A stretch of 32,155 nucleotides of DNA from Myxosarcina sp. GA_180221_E-2-1-MAG-40_15 (GCA_020692205.1 JAIMKV010000046.1:1-32155), one strand, 5' to 3'; shown: positions 8,439-16,567, numbered from the stretch's first letter. The notes: generated by a model not told the origin, from the sequence alone. A program made the numbers and translations.

Positions 8439-10322
8439 ATGACTATTGAAGCCGAAATCAAACTCAACAAAGTGGAAAAAGTTAAAGCAGCCAAAGATGG
8501 TCTAGATGTTAAACATGAGCTAGAACATTTTGCTCAAATCGGTTGGGAAGCTGTTGACAAAGTAGACTTAGAAACACGTCTTAAATGGTTAGGTATCTTT
8601 TATCGTCCTGTAACACCTGGACAATTTATGCTACGGATGCGAGTTCCCAATGGTGTTGTCAGTAGCGAACAAATGCGGGTATTAGCCAGTGCTATAGAAC
8701 GCTATAGAGAAGATGGCACAGCTGATGTTACCACTCGGCAAAACATTCAACTGCGGGGTATTCGTTTAGAAGACACTCCTGATATTTTCCGTAAGTTTAA
8801 AGAAGTAGGCTTAACCAGTATTCAGTCTGGAATGGACAATGTACGCAATTTAACAGGCTCTCCCGTAGCTGGTATCGATCCCGATGAATTGATCGATACT
8901 CGCGTGATGATGCAGAAGGTGCAGGATATGATTACCAACAATGGTGAAGGTAATTATGCCTTTAGTAATCTACCACGCAAATTTAATATTGCGATCGAAG
9001 GTGCTAGAGATAATTCAATTCATGCCGAATTAAACGACCTAGCTTTTATTCCTGCTTATAAAGACGGTCAATTAGGTTTTAATGTTTTGGTCGGAGGATA
9101 TTTATCAGCCCAACGCTGTGCTGAGTCTATCCCATTAGGGGTTTGGGTTCAAGCCAATGATGAGGAGGTAGTAGCAATGTCCCGCGCTGTTTTAACTGTC
9201 TATACCAAAAATGGTGGTAAAGAGGGTTTAAGAGCTAGTCGCCCCAAAGCGCGTATGATGTGGCTAATTGAGACTTGGGGGGTAGAAAAATTTCGTCAAG
9301 AGATAGAACAAGAACTAGGTAAACCTCTAGCTGATGCTGCACCTGAAGACGAAATTACCCAAGATAAAAAAGATCACTTAGGAGTACACCCTCAAAAGCA
9401 GTCAGGATATAGCTATGTTGGTTTGCACGTTCCTATGGGACGTTTAGCAGCAGAACCGATGTTTGAGCTAGCTAGATTGGCTGAAGTATATGGTAACGGC
9501 GAAATTCGCTTGACAGTCGAGCAAAACGTCATTATTCCCTATATTGCTAATGAAAATGTCTCAACTTTCCTGAGCGAACCCCTGCTAAAGCAATTTACCA
9601 TTAATCCCAGCACTTTAACTCGCTCGGTTATTTCCTGTACGGGGGCGCGGTATTGTAATTTTGCGCTAATTGAAACCAAACAAAGAGCTTTGAAATTAGC
9701 CCAAGAACTCGACCAAGAATTAGATATTCCTGACCGTGTACGTCTTCATTGGACAGGTTGCCCAAATTCCTGCGGTCAACCCCAGGCGGGAGATATTGGC
9801 TTAATGGGAACTAAGGTACGTCAAGATGGTAAAGCGGTAGAAGGAGCAAAAATCTTTGCTGGAGGTAAAGTTGGCAAAGATGCTGAGTTGGGAACTGTAA
9901 TTAATCAAGGCGTTGCTCTTGACGATATTAAAGTCACATTGCGTAACTTATTGATCGAAAAATTTAACGCCAAGCTCAAAGATGGTGTAATTATTGAACA
10001 ACCTCAAACTATAGCAGAAGCTACTCCAGCTAATTTAGAAAAAGCTTCAGCAGTTACTACTACTACAACCAAGATATTTTTTGCTAACGCCTGGAAAGAA
10101 ACCGCCTGTAATGACAATGAATATATTCTAGATGCAGCAGAGAAAGCAGAAATTGAAATTGAGAATAGCTGTCGTGCTGGCACTTGTGGTACTTGCACAG
10201 CTAAAGTTTTAAAAGGAGAAGTGACTTATGAAGAAGATTATGATGCTTTGGGGAGTTTAGAACCAGGAGAAATTTTAACCTGTTGTGCTAAACCTGTTAG
10301 TTCGATAGTTATTGACGCTTAA
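8439..10322 (+). CDS. nirA: Ferredoxin-nitrite reductase with C-terminal [2Fe-2S] ferredoxin domain
   Basis: NirA reduces nitrite to ammonium with six electrons from ferredoxin. Residues about 30-515 are the sulfite/nitrite reductase core with two ferrodoxin-like half-domains. The siroheme/[4Fe-4S] cysteines are C400 and C406 (SCTGARYC) and C441 and C445 (GCPNSC). After a Thr/Ala-rich linker (about 525-545), residues 546-627 form a plant-type ferredoxin domain with C578, C583, C586 and C615 (or C616) as the [2Fe-2S] ligands. At 627 residues it is about 100 longer than ordinary NirA. The fusion is known from some filamentous cyanobacteria (Plectonema boryanum), so it is unusual but not new. 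No strong Shine-Dalgarno is visible. Transcription is probably NtcA-driven from 8187-8228. Confidence 0.95.
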   Translation: MTIEAEIKLNKVEKVKAAKDGLDVKHELEHFAQIGWEAVDKVDLETRLKWLGIFYRPVTPGQFMLRMRVPNGVVSSEQMRVLASAIERYREDGTADVTTRQNIQLRGIRLEDTPDIFRKFKEVGLTSIQSGMDNVRNLTGSPVAGIDPDELIDTRVMMQKVQDMITNNGEGNYAFSNLPRKFNIAIEGARDNSIHAELNDLAFIPAYKDGQLGFNVLVGGYLSAQRCAESIPLGVWVQANDEEVVAMSRAVLTVYTKNGGKEGLRASRPKARMMWLIETWGVEKFRQEIEQELGKPLADAAPEDEITQDKKDHLGVHPQKQSGYSYVGLHVPMGRLAAEPMFELARLAEVYGNGEIRLTVEQNVIIPYIANENVSTFLSEPLLKQFTINPSTLTRSVISCTGARYCNFALIETKQRALKLAQELDQELDIPDRVRLHWTGCPNSCGQPQAGDIGLMGTKVRQDGKAVEGAKIFAGGKVGKDAELGTVINQGVALDDIKVTLRNLLIEKFNAKLKDGVIIEQPQTIAEATPANLEKASAVTTTTTKIFFANAWKETACNDNEYILDAAEKAEIEIENSCRAGTCGTCTAKVLKGEVTYEEDYDALGSLEPGEILTCCAKPVSSIVIDA

Positions 10323-10391
10323 GCTGGTTCTCGATGATCAATTAAAGTTGAAAATGCAAAATTAAGTGGAAACAAGAACATTCATAAGCTG

Positions 10392-10420
10392 CGGGGTAAG
10401 GTTGACTTCCCCCGTTTTTT
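10392..10420 (+). terminator. Rho-independent-type terminator after nirA
   Basis: CGGGG-TAAG pairs with CTT-CCCCG around a short loop and is followed directly by TTTTTT (10415-10420), about 70 bp after the nirA stop. It therefore ends the nirA transcript before the convergent ABC ATPase gene. Confidence 0.75.
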
Positions 10421-10483
10421 ATTGATGCTTAGCGATCGCTAATTGTTGCCTGGATAACTACAATTATAATTTCTAATAATTTA

Positions 10484-11647
10484 TCAAGATACTGAAGCTA
10501 AAGATTTATCCCTGCCATCAAATTTAGGAAATATTCGCCCTGAAGTTAGATTTAAACCCAGATTAACTCTAGACCCCACGGCGATCGCCTGAGCTGAATT
10601 AGTCCGAGCATAAATTTTTTTTCCTGAAGCCGTTGACACACAATAATGGTATTCTCTGCCCAAAAATTGCCTTTCACCAATGACGATGTTCGATTTGGGA
10701 TCAGGAATTAAAGTAATGTCTTCAGGCCGCAGCATCAAATCACCCATTTCCGCCTCTGCATAATGGCGATCGCCAAGCTCTGGTTGAGATATAGGTATTT
10801 CGCCAATTTCTGTAAGCCAAACCGATCCTTTTTTGGTAGCAGACAAGAAATTAGCCTGAGTGACAAATTCAGCCACAAAGCGGGATGCAGGATTAAGATA
10901 CACATCTTCTGGTGTCCCTACCTGTTCTATCTTTCCCTGGCGCATCACGGCAATTTGATCAGAGATAGCTAAGGCTTCTTCGCGATCATGGGTCACAAAA
11001 ATAGCTGATGTGGCAGATGCTTTAAGAATGGAACGAATTTCTGCTCTCAAACGATTTCGCACCTGAACATCTAAATTACTTAAGGGTTCATCTAATAAAA
11101 TCAAAGTTGGTTGAGGTGCTAAAGCTCTAGCCAGGGAAATCCGTTGTTGCTGACCTCCTGAAAGTTGATGAGGATAGCGTTTTTGGAGACTGCTTAAACC
11201 GACTAAATCTAATACTTCGCTTACTCTTTGTTCAATCTGAGCCTTAGGCTTATGGCGAGAGAAGATGCTCTGGCTGCGATTTTTGCTCTGATTTTTTAAA
11301 CCAAAAGCAATGTTTTCTGCCACGGTTAAATGAGGAAATAAAGCATAGTCTTGAAATACCATTCCCGTATTGCGCTTTTCCGCTGCCAAAGATTCACAGT
11401 TGGTACATACTACTTTTCCAGCGATTGATACCGTTCCTTGAGATATGGATTCAAATCCTGCAACTATTCTCAATAGCGTAGTTTTACCGCATCCTGAAGG
11501 TCCCAGTAAGCCCAATAATTCCCCGTGGTTCAAAGTTAGATTCACGTTATCTAAAACTACCGTGTGGCGACTGTCCATAGACGATGCTGGTCGATGAGGA
11601 TATGTCTTGGTAACGTTTTTGAGCTGAAGAATTACTGACTGATTCAT
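10484..11647 (-). CDS. Iron(III)-type ABC transporter ATP-binding protein (FutC/FbpC-like)
   Basis: This ATPase powers a periplasmic-binding-protein importer. Numbered from an alternative upstream ATG at 11671 (395 residues), Walker A is GPSGCGKTT (57-65), Q-loop Q107 (VFQDYALFPH), signature LSGGQQQ (170-176), Walker B ILLDEP (about 191-196) and switch His228. A C-terminal TOBE-like region spans about 290-385. I prefer the ATG at 11647 (387 residues), because the first eight upstream residues fall outside the family. The FQDYALFPHLTVAENIAFGL region and length fit the ferric-iron (FbpC/FutC) group, but spermidine/thiosulfate-type importers share these features. It stands alone, with no permease or binding protein nearby, as is often the case for cyanobacterial futC. 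Confidence 0.75.
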   Translation of the reverse strand: MNQSVILQLKNVTKTYPHRPASSMDSRHTVVLDNVNLTLNHGELLGLLGPSGCGKTTLLRIVAGFESISQGTVSIAGKVVCTNCESLAAEKRNTGMVFQDYALFPHLTVAENIAFGLKNQSKNRSQSIFSRHKPKAQIEQRVSEVLDLVGLSSLQKRYPHQLSGGQQQRISLARALAPQPTLILLDEPLSNLDVQVRNRLRAEIRSILKASATSAIFVTHDREEALAISDQIAVMRQGKIEQVGTPEDVYLNPASRFVAEFVTQANFLSATKKGSVWLTEIGEIPISQPELGDRHYAEAEMGDLMLRPEDITLIPDPKSNIVIGERQFLGREYHYCVSTASGKKIYARTNSAQAIAVGSRVNLGLNLTSGRIFPKFDGRDKSLASVS

Positions 11648-11862
11648 CTTATATTTTGATAGCGGCCACAAATTTATTTTTAGGTATTGTGGCAGGTTTG
11701 AACTATTTGCTTACAGGAATAGTTCTCAATTAAAGTTTAACCTATCCTCGGCACATTATTGTCTAGAATTTAGCTTAGTAAACGGAAACCTCAGTCCATT
11801 AAGTTCTCTGCTTTCCTGTTGAGCAAACTTCGCGCTGCTTCGACTTCTTTAACATTAGCTTA

Positions 11863-12630
11863 TTAAAACAAACTATATCTTTGCAGTAAAGTTTCAATTA
11901 GCTTCGGTAAACTTTTAGCTAGTTGCGCTCCATTGGTAAAGCTAAGCTGCTTATAACCCGCCATATCAAAGGGAATCGCTCCTGTTAAATCAGGGCGTTC
12001 CATTTTTAGTAATAAAATTTGACCATGATCTTTAGTCTGGATACCATAGCCTAATTCCACACATACATTAGAATCTATTAGTAACTCGGAGCGATCTGCT
12101 CCAGAAATACTGCTAAGAGGAGTTACATCAGATATCAGCAACAAGCTTTTGGCGATCTTTTTAAATTGACTATTGCTTAAACGCAAAGGAGATCCTGAAG
12201 TGCGGGGGGTAATCTCCAAAGTCAACGGAATACGCGATCGCGTTGCTAAATCGTCAATAATTGTCGTCAAAGTTGAGGATATAGCTTCATTGGCAGCCTG
12301 GTAGTAGCTCTGAGGACTATAGTAAATTGTTGGTTCCAGCCCAGAGATGCTCGTACATTTGGTGAAATAGATTTCCTGAGAAACCAAATCAATATTGGCA
12401 ACTAAATAAGTACCGCTTCCTTGAATATAAAACTCAACCGTTCTACCTGATAAATACAGTTGAAACCAGTCTGAGCCTTCTACTTCCAGGCGATCGTCTA
12501 AAAAGTCTGCCCGTAAGCCAGTTTTGAGCAGACTATTCCTGCTCAAGCGCAGGGAGCAAGGCTGCTGTATTACCTTTTTAATTGGTTCGTATTGTTCTAA
12601 GTACCAGGCTTTGAGCGCAATAATTGCCAC
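11863..12630 (-). CDS. Conserved cyanobacterial protein with TIR-like C-terminal half
   Basis: This is a 255-residue protein with no signal peptide or membrane span. It starts at GTG (12630), because the family start MAIIALKAWYLE fits there. The N-terminal half (1 to about 130) is unfamiliar. The C-terminal half shows IAKSLLLISDVTP (159-171), then SNVCVELGYGIQ (187-198), then QILLLKM (204-210) and IPFDMAGYKQLSF (219-231). That order, a buried strand ending in D-V-T, an N-V-x-x-E-L-G-Y helix start, a hydrophobic strand and a P-x-D-x-x-G-Y segment, matches TIR-like nucleotide-binding domains of the PF10137/Cap12 type, with Glu192 where the NADase glutamate would be. This is pattern-based inference. 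It lies 45 bp downstream of the Mo-nitro_C gene, probably in one operon. Confidence 0.6.
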   Translation of the reverse strand: MAIIALKAWYLEQYEPIKKVIQQPCSLRLSRNSLLKTGLRADFLDDRLEVEGSDWFQLYLSGRTVEFYIQGSGTYLVANIDLVSQEIYFTKCTSISGLEPTIYYSPQSYYQAANEAISSTLTTIIDDLATRSRIPLTLEITPRTSGSPLRLSNSQFKKIAKSLLLISDVTPLSSISGADRSELLIDSNVCVELGYGIQTKDHGQILLLKMERPDLTGAIPFDMAGYKQLSFTNGAQLAKSLPKLIETLLQRYSLF

Positions 12631-12675
12631 GATTGTCGGTTCAGGAGAAAAAGATGATTAACATTTTAATCCATC

Positions 12676-13032
12676 TCAACAATAGACGCTAACATCTTCT
12701 CCACAAGTATCAGCTAAATAACAAATTGCTCGAAAACGCAAGGCAATTACTTCATTGTAAAGCGGGTTGAGCTTACACATAGGAGGAATCTTGACAATGG
12801 TAAGTCCCAATAACTTAATCTCACGTTCAAAGGGACACTGACTGGGAATCAAGCGACAAATACGATGGGCAAAAGTACTGTTATTGATCTCGATTCCATC
12901 TAACCATTTGCGGAGCGGGTCAAGCAAATCAATCTTGCTTTTGTTGATTCGACTCGAAGGTAATTGGCGTTGTCGCTGCTCGCTCCAGACACTAAGATGT
13001 AAAGTCTCAAATGTATATTGTACTAAATTCAT
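12676..13032 (-). CDS. Mo-dependent nitrogenase C-terminus-type protein (Mo-nitro_C, PF06967-like)
   Basis: This 118-residue protein's residues about 35-118 fit the cyanobacterial Mo-nitro_C family: DPLRKWLDGIEINN (38-51), AHRICRLIPSQCPFERE, then IPPMCKLNPLYNEVIALRFRAICYLADTCGEDVSVYC at the end. Despite the family name the domain is widespread in cyanobacteria that do not fix nitrogen, and its function is unknown. Several conserved cysteines suggest metal or redox chemistry, though that is only a guess. It is the first gene of a likely two-gene unit with the TIR-like protein. Confidence 0.85.
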   Translation of the reverse strand: MNLVQYTFETLHLSVWSEQRQRQLPSSRINKSKIDLLDPLRKWLDGIEINNSTFAHRICRLIPSQCPFEREIKLLGLTIVKIPPMCKLNPLYNEVIALRFRAICYLADTCGEDVSVYC

Positions 13033-13506
13033 GACTGACTCCTCAACTCTAATAGTTTTGCTTACGGTAGAAATTGGTTAGTTTAATAATTGGCTCCTTT
13101 TTAGTTGTTGCAATAGCTGGTTTGATTCTGGTTAAATTTAAACCAAACTACTCAACCAACACAACCAAATTTTTGACAAAAGTTTAAATTGCGTTTAAGA
13201 ACAATTAGGTTACTGGCTGACAACCATCTACTTGATATCATCCTGCATGATTTATCTTTTGTTTTGCATGAGCAAGATCACCTAATTTACATAAAGTTTG
13301 TTTGAAGATGTAGTCAAGAATTGGTAAATATTGAAACCCAACATAATTATATTTAAGTAACAGTAAGATTACAGCTTATTTTCTAACAGACAAATTTTAC
13401 TGTTGTTGTTGTTTAGGTAACATTTATCTAGTTTATTGCTATTTACTATACATTTTTAGCCAAATCTAATTTTGTTTAAGTTCTTCAGTAAGATTAAGAT
13501 TTAGAG

Positions 13507-13584
13507 CTAATAAATATTAGAAGACGAATTCAACTGCCCGACTCCATAAACTGCAGACTTTAATGTAGCTTTAGCATCAATCAT
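13507..13584 (-). CDS. Possible 25-residue small protein
   Basis: The frame reads MIDAKATLKSAVYGVGQL followed by seven more residues (NSSSNIY) and TAG. A near-ideal Shine-Dalgarno AGGAG sits 7 nt before the ATG, better than those of most genes in this window. Upstream on the same strand is a hairpin (AAAAA-CTTGT / ACAAG-GTTTTT, loop CGA) within a 13-codon frame whose TGA lies just before the Shine-Dalgarno. I recognise no homologue. It may be a genuine short protein, the leftover 5' end of a lost gene, or chance. Confidence 0.35.
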   Translation of the reverse strand: MIDAKATLKSAVYGVGQLNSSSNIY

Positions 13585-13877
13585 CGCGGATCTCCTGATC
13601 AAAAAACTCTTGTTCGACAAGCTTTTTGATTCGACTGCATCTCTAAAACAATCGATACAAAACTAATGATCAGATGTCAATAAAAGAGCATCAGTCATGG
13701 AGCGTGTTGCTAACTTTACTTGGTCGGTGGCATAAGTTACCTAGAGTCATTGATCATAGCCAAAACAAAGAAACAGGATGATTTTATTGATTCCAGAAGA
13801 TAGTATAACGCTCTAATTTTTTCTTGGGTACAGAATATGTATTGATTGCTACTAAATAAAAGATGTTATTTTAAAAT

Positions 13878-13897
13878 GACTAACGTGAGCGTTAGTC
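13878..13897 (-). terminator. Probable terminator hairpin after cobD
   Basis: GACTAACG and CGTTAGTC form a perfect 8-bp stem over a 4-nt loop, about 60 bp past the cobD stop. In the minus-strand transcript it is followed by an A/T-rich run (ATTTTAAAAT) and not a pure U-tract, so termination is likely but not certain. Confidence 0.5.
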
Positions 13898-13958
13898 GTG
13901 TCGTTTGAGCTTGATGTTGCTTAACCCAAAGGCAGGGAATGCGAGCGAAAATTAAATC

Positions 13959-14984
13959 TTAAGTAAACAGTAAAAATTGTCCGTGAATCGATAGAGCGAT
14001 CGCTAACCAAGCTAAAAAACAATTACGAGTCAAAGTTAAAGCACGATTAATCTCAGCTACAGAAATTGTTGTGAGCGCGTCTCCCAACAGAGGTTTTTCT
14101 TTCACTACTCCCTGATAGGTGTTTTTTCCTCCTAGCTGCACTTTTAAAATTCCCGCATAGGCAGCCTCACTCCAGCCTGAGTTTGGACTAGGATCTTTAA
14201 CTCCATCACGGCGGCATATTGCCCATACCTGTGCAGGGTTACCCGAAAAAAGGCTTAGAGTAAGTACTGTTAAACGACAGGGAATCCAGGTTAAACGATC
14301 TTCTAGCTGCGCGCTAAACCAACCCAAATCAACATAGGGTTCACGAAGATAACCTACCATTGAATCTAAGGTGCTAGCGGCCTTATAGGCTAATGCCCAC
14401 GGAACAGCGTCTATAGGGGTAAAAGAGCCGACAATAGCCCAAAAGAGTGGGGCAGTGACTCCATCCACGGCATTTTCTGCCACTGTTTCTAATAATGCTC
14501 TCAGTATTTCTGGTTGAGATAGATTTTGGGTATCTCGTCCCACATATAAACTCAGACGCGATCGCGCTTGAGGCAAATCATTGTCCTCAAGCGAGTCTAA
14601 AACATGCTGCACGGCAATTCGTAAACTTTTTCCTGCGAAGCAACTAGCGAGGAGAATTATCTCCATGATCAAGCTCAACCCAGGATGAACCCAATGACAA
14701 ACCTGCACGATTAACCAGCCTGAGAATCCACTACCAATAATTAGTAATAAGCCCAACAGCACTCCCGCAAAACGACGTTGCCAACCTAGGAGGCAAAATT
14801 TTAGTGCTAGGTTGGTATAGTTTTGAATTAGCCATCCCATGATTTGCACTGGGTGAAGCCAGCCCCAAGGATCGCCAACTAGATAATCTTCAATAGCTGC
14901 TAATAGTAAAATTAAGCCCGATTGAAATGATAAGGTCGCAAAAATGGAGTAGGCTGGATCATTAATCGCGAATTCGAGCGACAT
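13959..14984 (-). CDS. cobD: Adenosylcobinamide-phosphate synthase CobD/CbiB
   Basis: This 341-residue membrane enzyme of cobalamin synthesis attaches the aminopropanol(-phosphate) side chain to adenosylcobyric acid. Family motifs are GDPWGWLHPVQ (37-47), ETVAENAVDG (166-175), STLDSMVGY (204-212) and DPSPNSGWSEAAYAG (264-278). Hydrophobic spans lie near 20-35, 73-95, 100-117 and at the C-terminus (320-338). The start ATG at 14984 overlaps the 3' end of the upstream GFA-family pseudogene by 23 bp, so translation may once have been coupled to it. No other cobalamin gene is nearby. Confidence 0.93.
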   Translation of the reverse strand: MSLEFAINDPAYSIFATLSFQSGLILLLAAIEDYLVGDPWGWLHPVQIMGWLIQNYTNLALKFCLLGWQRRFAGVLLGLLLIIGSGFSGWLIVQVCHWVHPGLSLIMEIILLASCFAGKSLRIAVQHVLDSLEDNDLPQARSRLSLYVGRDTQNLSQPEILRALLETVAENAVDGVTAPLFWAIVGSFTPIDAVPWALAYKAASTLDSMVGYLREPYVDLGWFSAQLEDRLTWIPCRLTVLTLSLFSGNPAQVWAICRRDGVKDPSPNSGWSEAAYAGILKVQLGGKNTYQGVVKEKPLLGDALTTISVAEINRALTLTRNCFLAWLAIALSIHGQFLLFT

Positions 14985-15350
14985 TATCTTCCCAGTTTTG
15001 TCTGTCGAAAGGTCGAATTGTCACTTGATCAATGACATCTTCATCTAAGCAGCGAAGATTAACATCGATCATTTCGGGATGAGAACGAGAATGATAAAAA
15101 GAGTGGATGCCACAAACTGAGCAGAAAGTATGCTGATCTAAGTTAGTGTTAAAAGTATAGTTCGTCAAAATATCTTGTTCTGATAATCAAGTAAAATTTT
15201 CAGGTGGGACAATTAAATGCAAAAAACCTTTTTTACGACAAATTGAACAATTACAATCTTCTGCTGTAAAGCGATCGACTAATACTTGAAAACGAACTCA
15301 CCACAATGACAATCCCCGTTACAAATTAAAAATTTTGTTGCAGTAATCAT
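14962..15350 (-). pseudogene. GFA-family (CENP-V/GFA zinc protein) pseudogene
   Basis: Reading from the ATG at 15350 gives a GFA-type N-terminus with DCHCGE, the first zinc motif. A one-base loss near 15294-15299 then shifts the frame. In the next frame the protein continues as RFQVLVDRFTAEDCNCSICR with the second zinc motif, through VPPENFT. An in-frame TGA at 15187-15189 then stops it. The remainder, an open 68-codon frame from 15168, carries HTFCSVCGIHSFYHSR (the last zinc motif) and DVNLRCLD. All the parts of a roughly 130-residue GFA protein are present in order, so this is a recent pseudogene with one frameshift and one nonsense change, or an assembly error if both prove false. GFA proteins bind zinc and are often labelled glutathione-dependent formaldehyde-activating enzymes. 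Confidence 0.8.
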
Positions 15351-15364
15351 AAACATTATTCAGG

Positions 15365-15808
15365 TCAAACAATAAAATTATTTTCTTCACCTTGAGCAGC
15401 TTGCCAACTGCGAGCATCATAATATAAATCAGCTAAGGTAATACTATACAATGCCTCTTTGAGTTTTTGATGTAGCCTTTGCCATAAACTAAAGGTAACC
15501 CAATCTTCGGCTAAATTGTTATCAGGAGAGTGATGAGGTAAAGGTTCAATACTTTCTCCTACAGCTTCTAAAATTTTGCCTAGAGAAATTTGTTCTGGTT
15601 TGTCTGCTAGCTGATAACCTCCTTTAGCTCCTCTGACTGATTTGACTATGCCAGCCCGTCTCATTTCAATCAATAATTTTTCGAGATAAGGTGCAGGTAA
15701 ATCTTGTCTTTGGGCAATCATTTTTACTGATGTTGGTTGGTATTCAGGCTGTAAGCTAAGGTCTAATAATGCCTTGACACTATAGTGACCACGAGTAGTT
15801 AACTTCAT
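15365..15808 (-). CDS. Rrf2-family transcriptional regulator
   Basis: This is a 147-residue DNA-binding protein. The N-terminal winged helix is typical (MKLTTRGHYSVKALLDLS, 1-18, then LPAPYLEKLLIEMRRAGIVKSVRGAKGGYQLA, with the diagnostic VRGAKGGY wing). It contains no cysteine at all, so it cannot hold an Fe-S cluster through the usual IscR/NsrR cysteine triad. The Synechocystis Rrf2 protein Slr0846, reported to affect psaAB expression, is a possible counterpart. It ends only 15 bp from the start of the GFA pseudogene and is divergent from cyAbrB, with a 247 bp shared promoter region. Confidence 0.88.
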   Translation of the reverse strand: MKLTTRGHYSVKALLDLSLQPEYQPTSVKMIAQRQDLPAPYLEKLLIEMRRAGIVKSVRGAKGGYQLADKPEQISLGKILEAVGESIEPLPHHSPDNNLAEDWVTFSLWQRLHQKLKEALYSITLADLYYDARSWQAAQGEENNFIV

Positions 15809-16055
15809 GATTATTTTGTTTAATCCTCAGTAAAACTTATGTAGGTAATTTGCTATTTTTTGACAAACTTATAAATATTATTTCTCGGCTGGCATAAATA
15901 AATCGATCGACTCAAATTTTAAATTTTAATTTAGTTAATTATGCTCAATAAGTGTAATATAGTTTTATATCGAAATAGCAAAGTCAAAAAACTTAGCTAA
16001 CTCTAAGTTAAGTGCAAAACTGTAAACCAAATAAATTTTTAGTTGTTTCAAATTA

Positions 16056-16442
16056 ATGGCAAAAGCAACCCAACCACAACCTTTAATCGGCCCAACATTA
16101 ATAGATAAAGTAAAAGAGCTAGGCAATCTCTCAAAAGAGGAAAAAGCTAAAAAGTGTGGCTACTACACAGTCACCAAAAACGGAGTAGAACGAGTCAACA
16201 TGATGAAGTTCCTTAATGCACTAATTGATGCAGAAGGAATTGAATTAGATAGCACTTCTAATGGACAAGGTAGAGGTGGTCGTTCCGCTAGTTATCGTAT
16301 TAGCGTTCAATCTAATGGAAACTTGTTGATTGGTTCAGCATACACCAAAAAAATGGGTTTGAAACAAGGAGATGAGTTTGAAATAACCTTGGGGAGAAAG
16401 CATATTCATTTGCGACAAATTGGCGTTGATGATGATGAATAA
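16056..16442 (+). CDS. cyAbrB-type transcriptional regulator
   Basis: This 128-residue protein has the cyanobacterial AbrB architecture. The conserved N-terminal part spans about 10-70 (LIDKVKELGNLSKEEKAKKCGYYTVTKNG). The AbrB-like swapped-hairpin DNA-binding region sits at the C-terminal side, about 80-122 (SYRISVQSNGNLLIGSAYTKKMGL...GDEFEITLGRKHIHLRQ), the reverse of Bacillus AbrB. Two paralogues exist in most cyanobacteria, and NMMKFLNALIDAEGI suggests the cyAbrB2 (Sll0822) type, tentatively. In Synechocystis, Sll0822 is needed for full expression of nitrogen-regulated genes including nrt, which makes its presence about 8 kb from nrt/nirA notable. It is a single-gene unit, with a likely terminator downstream. 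Confidence 0.88.
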   Translation: MAKATQPQPLIGPTLIDKVKELGNLSKEEKAKKCGYYTVTKNGVERVNMMKFLNALIDAEGIELDSTSNGQGRGGRSASYRISVQSNGNLLIGSAYTKKMGLKQGDEFEITLGRKHIHLRQIGVDDDE

Positions 16443-16514
16443 GCCCTAATGAAATTTTGTCGGCACAGATAGCAAAATAAATATTAGCCAGTTGAAAAAG
16501 CAAAATAAAATCGT

Positions 16515-16567
16515 TAGAGGGGTTCGATTGAATCTAGAATTATCAACAATCGTTCAGCCTCTATTTT
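16515..16567 (+). terminator. Probable terminator after cyAbrB
   Basis: TAGAGG (16515-16520) pairs with CCTCTA (16558-16563), and inside it CGATTG (16525-16530) pairs with CAATCG (16547-16552). TTTTG follows directly. The loop is long (16 nt), so strength is uncertain, but the position 70 bp past the stop fits. Confidence 0.5.

Larger units (their letters stand above)
13033..13958. other. Long spacer with possible small gene and terminator hairpin
   Basis: This is 926 bp of AT-rich sequence. Its contents, reading down, are an AT-rich stretch without structure (13080-13500), a 25-codon minus-strand frame with a good ribosome-binding site (13507-13584), a 13-codon frame just before it (13599-13640, minus), and a perfect 8-bp hairpin (13878-13897) that probably ends the cobD transcript. 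I see no tRNA or larger gene. Confidence 0.5.
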
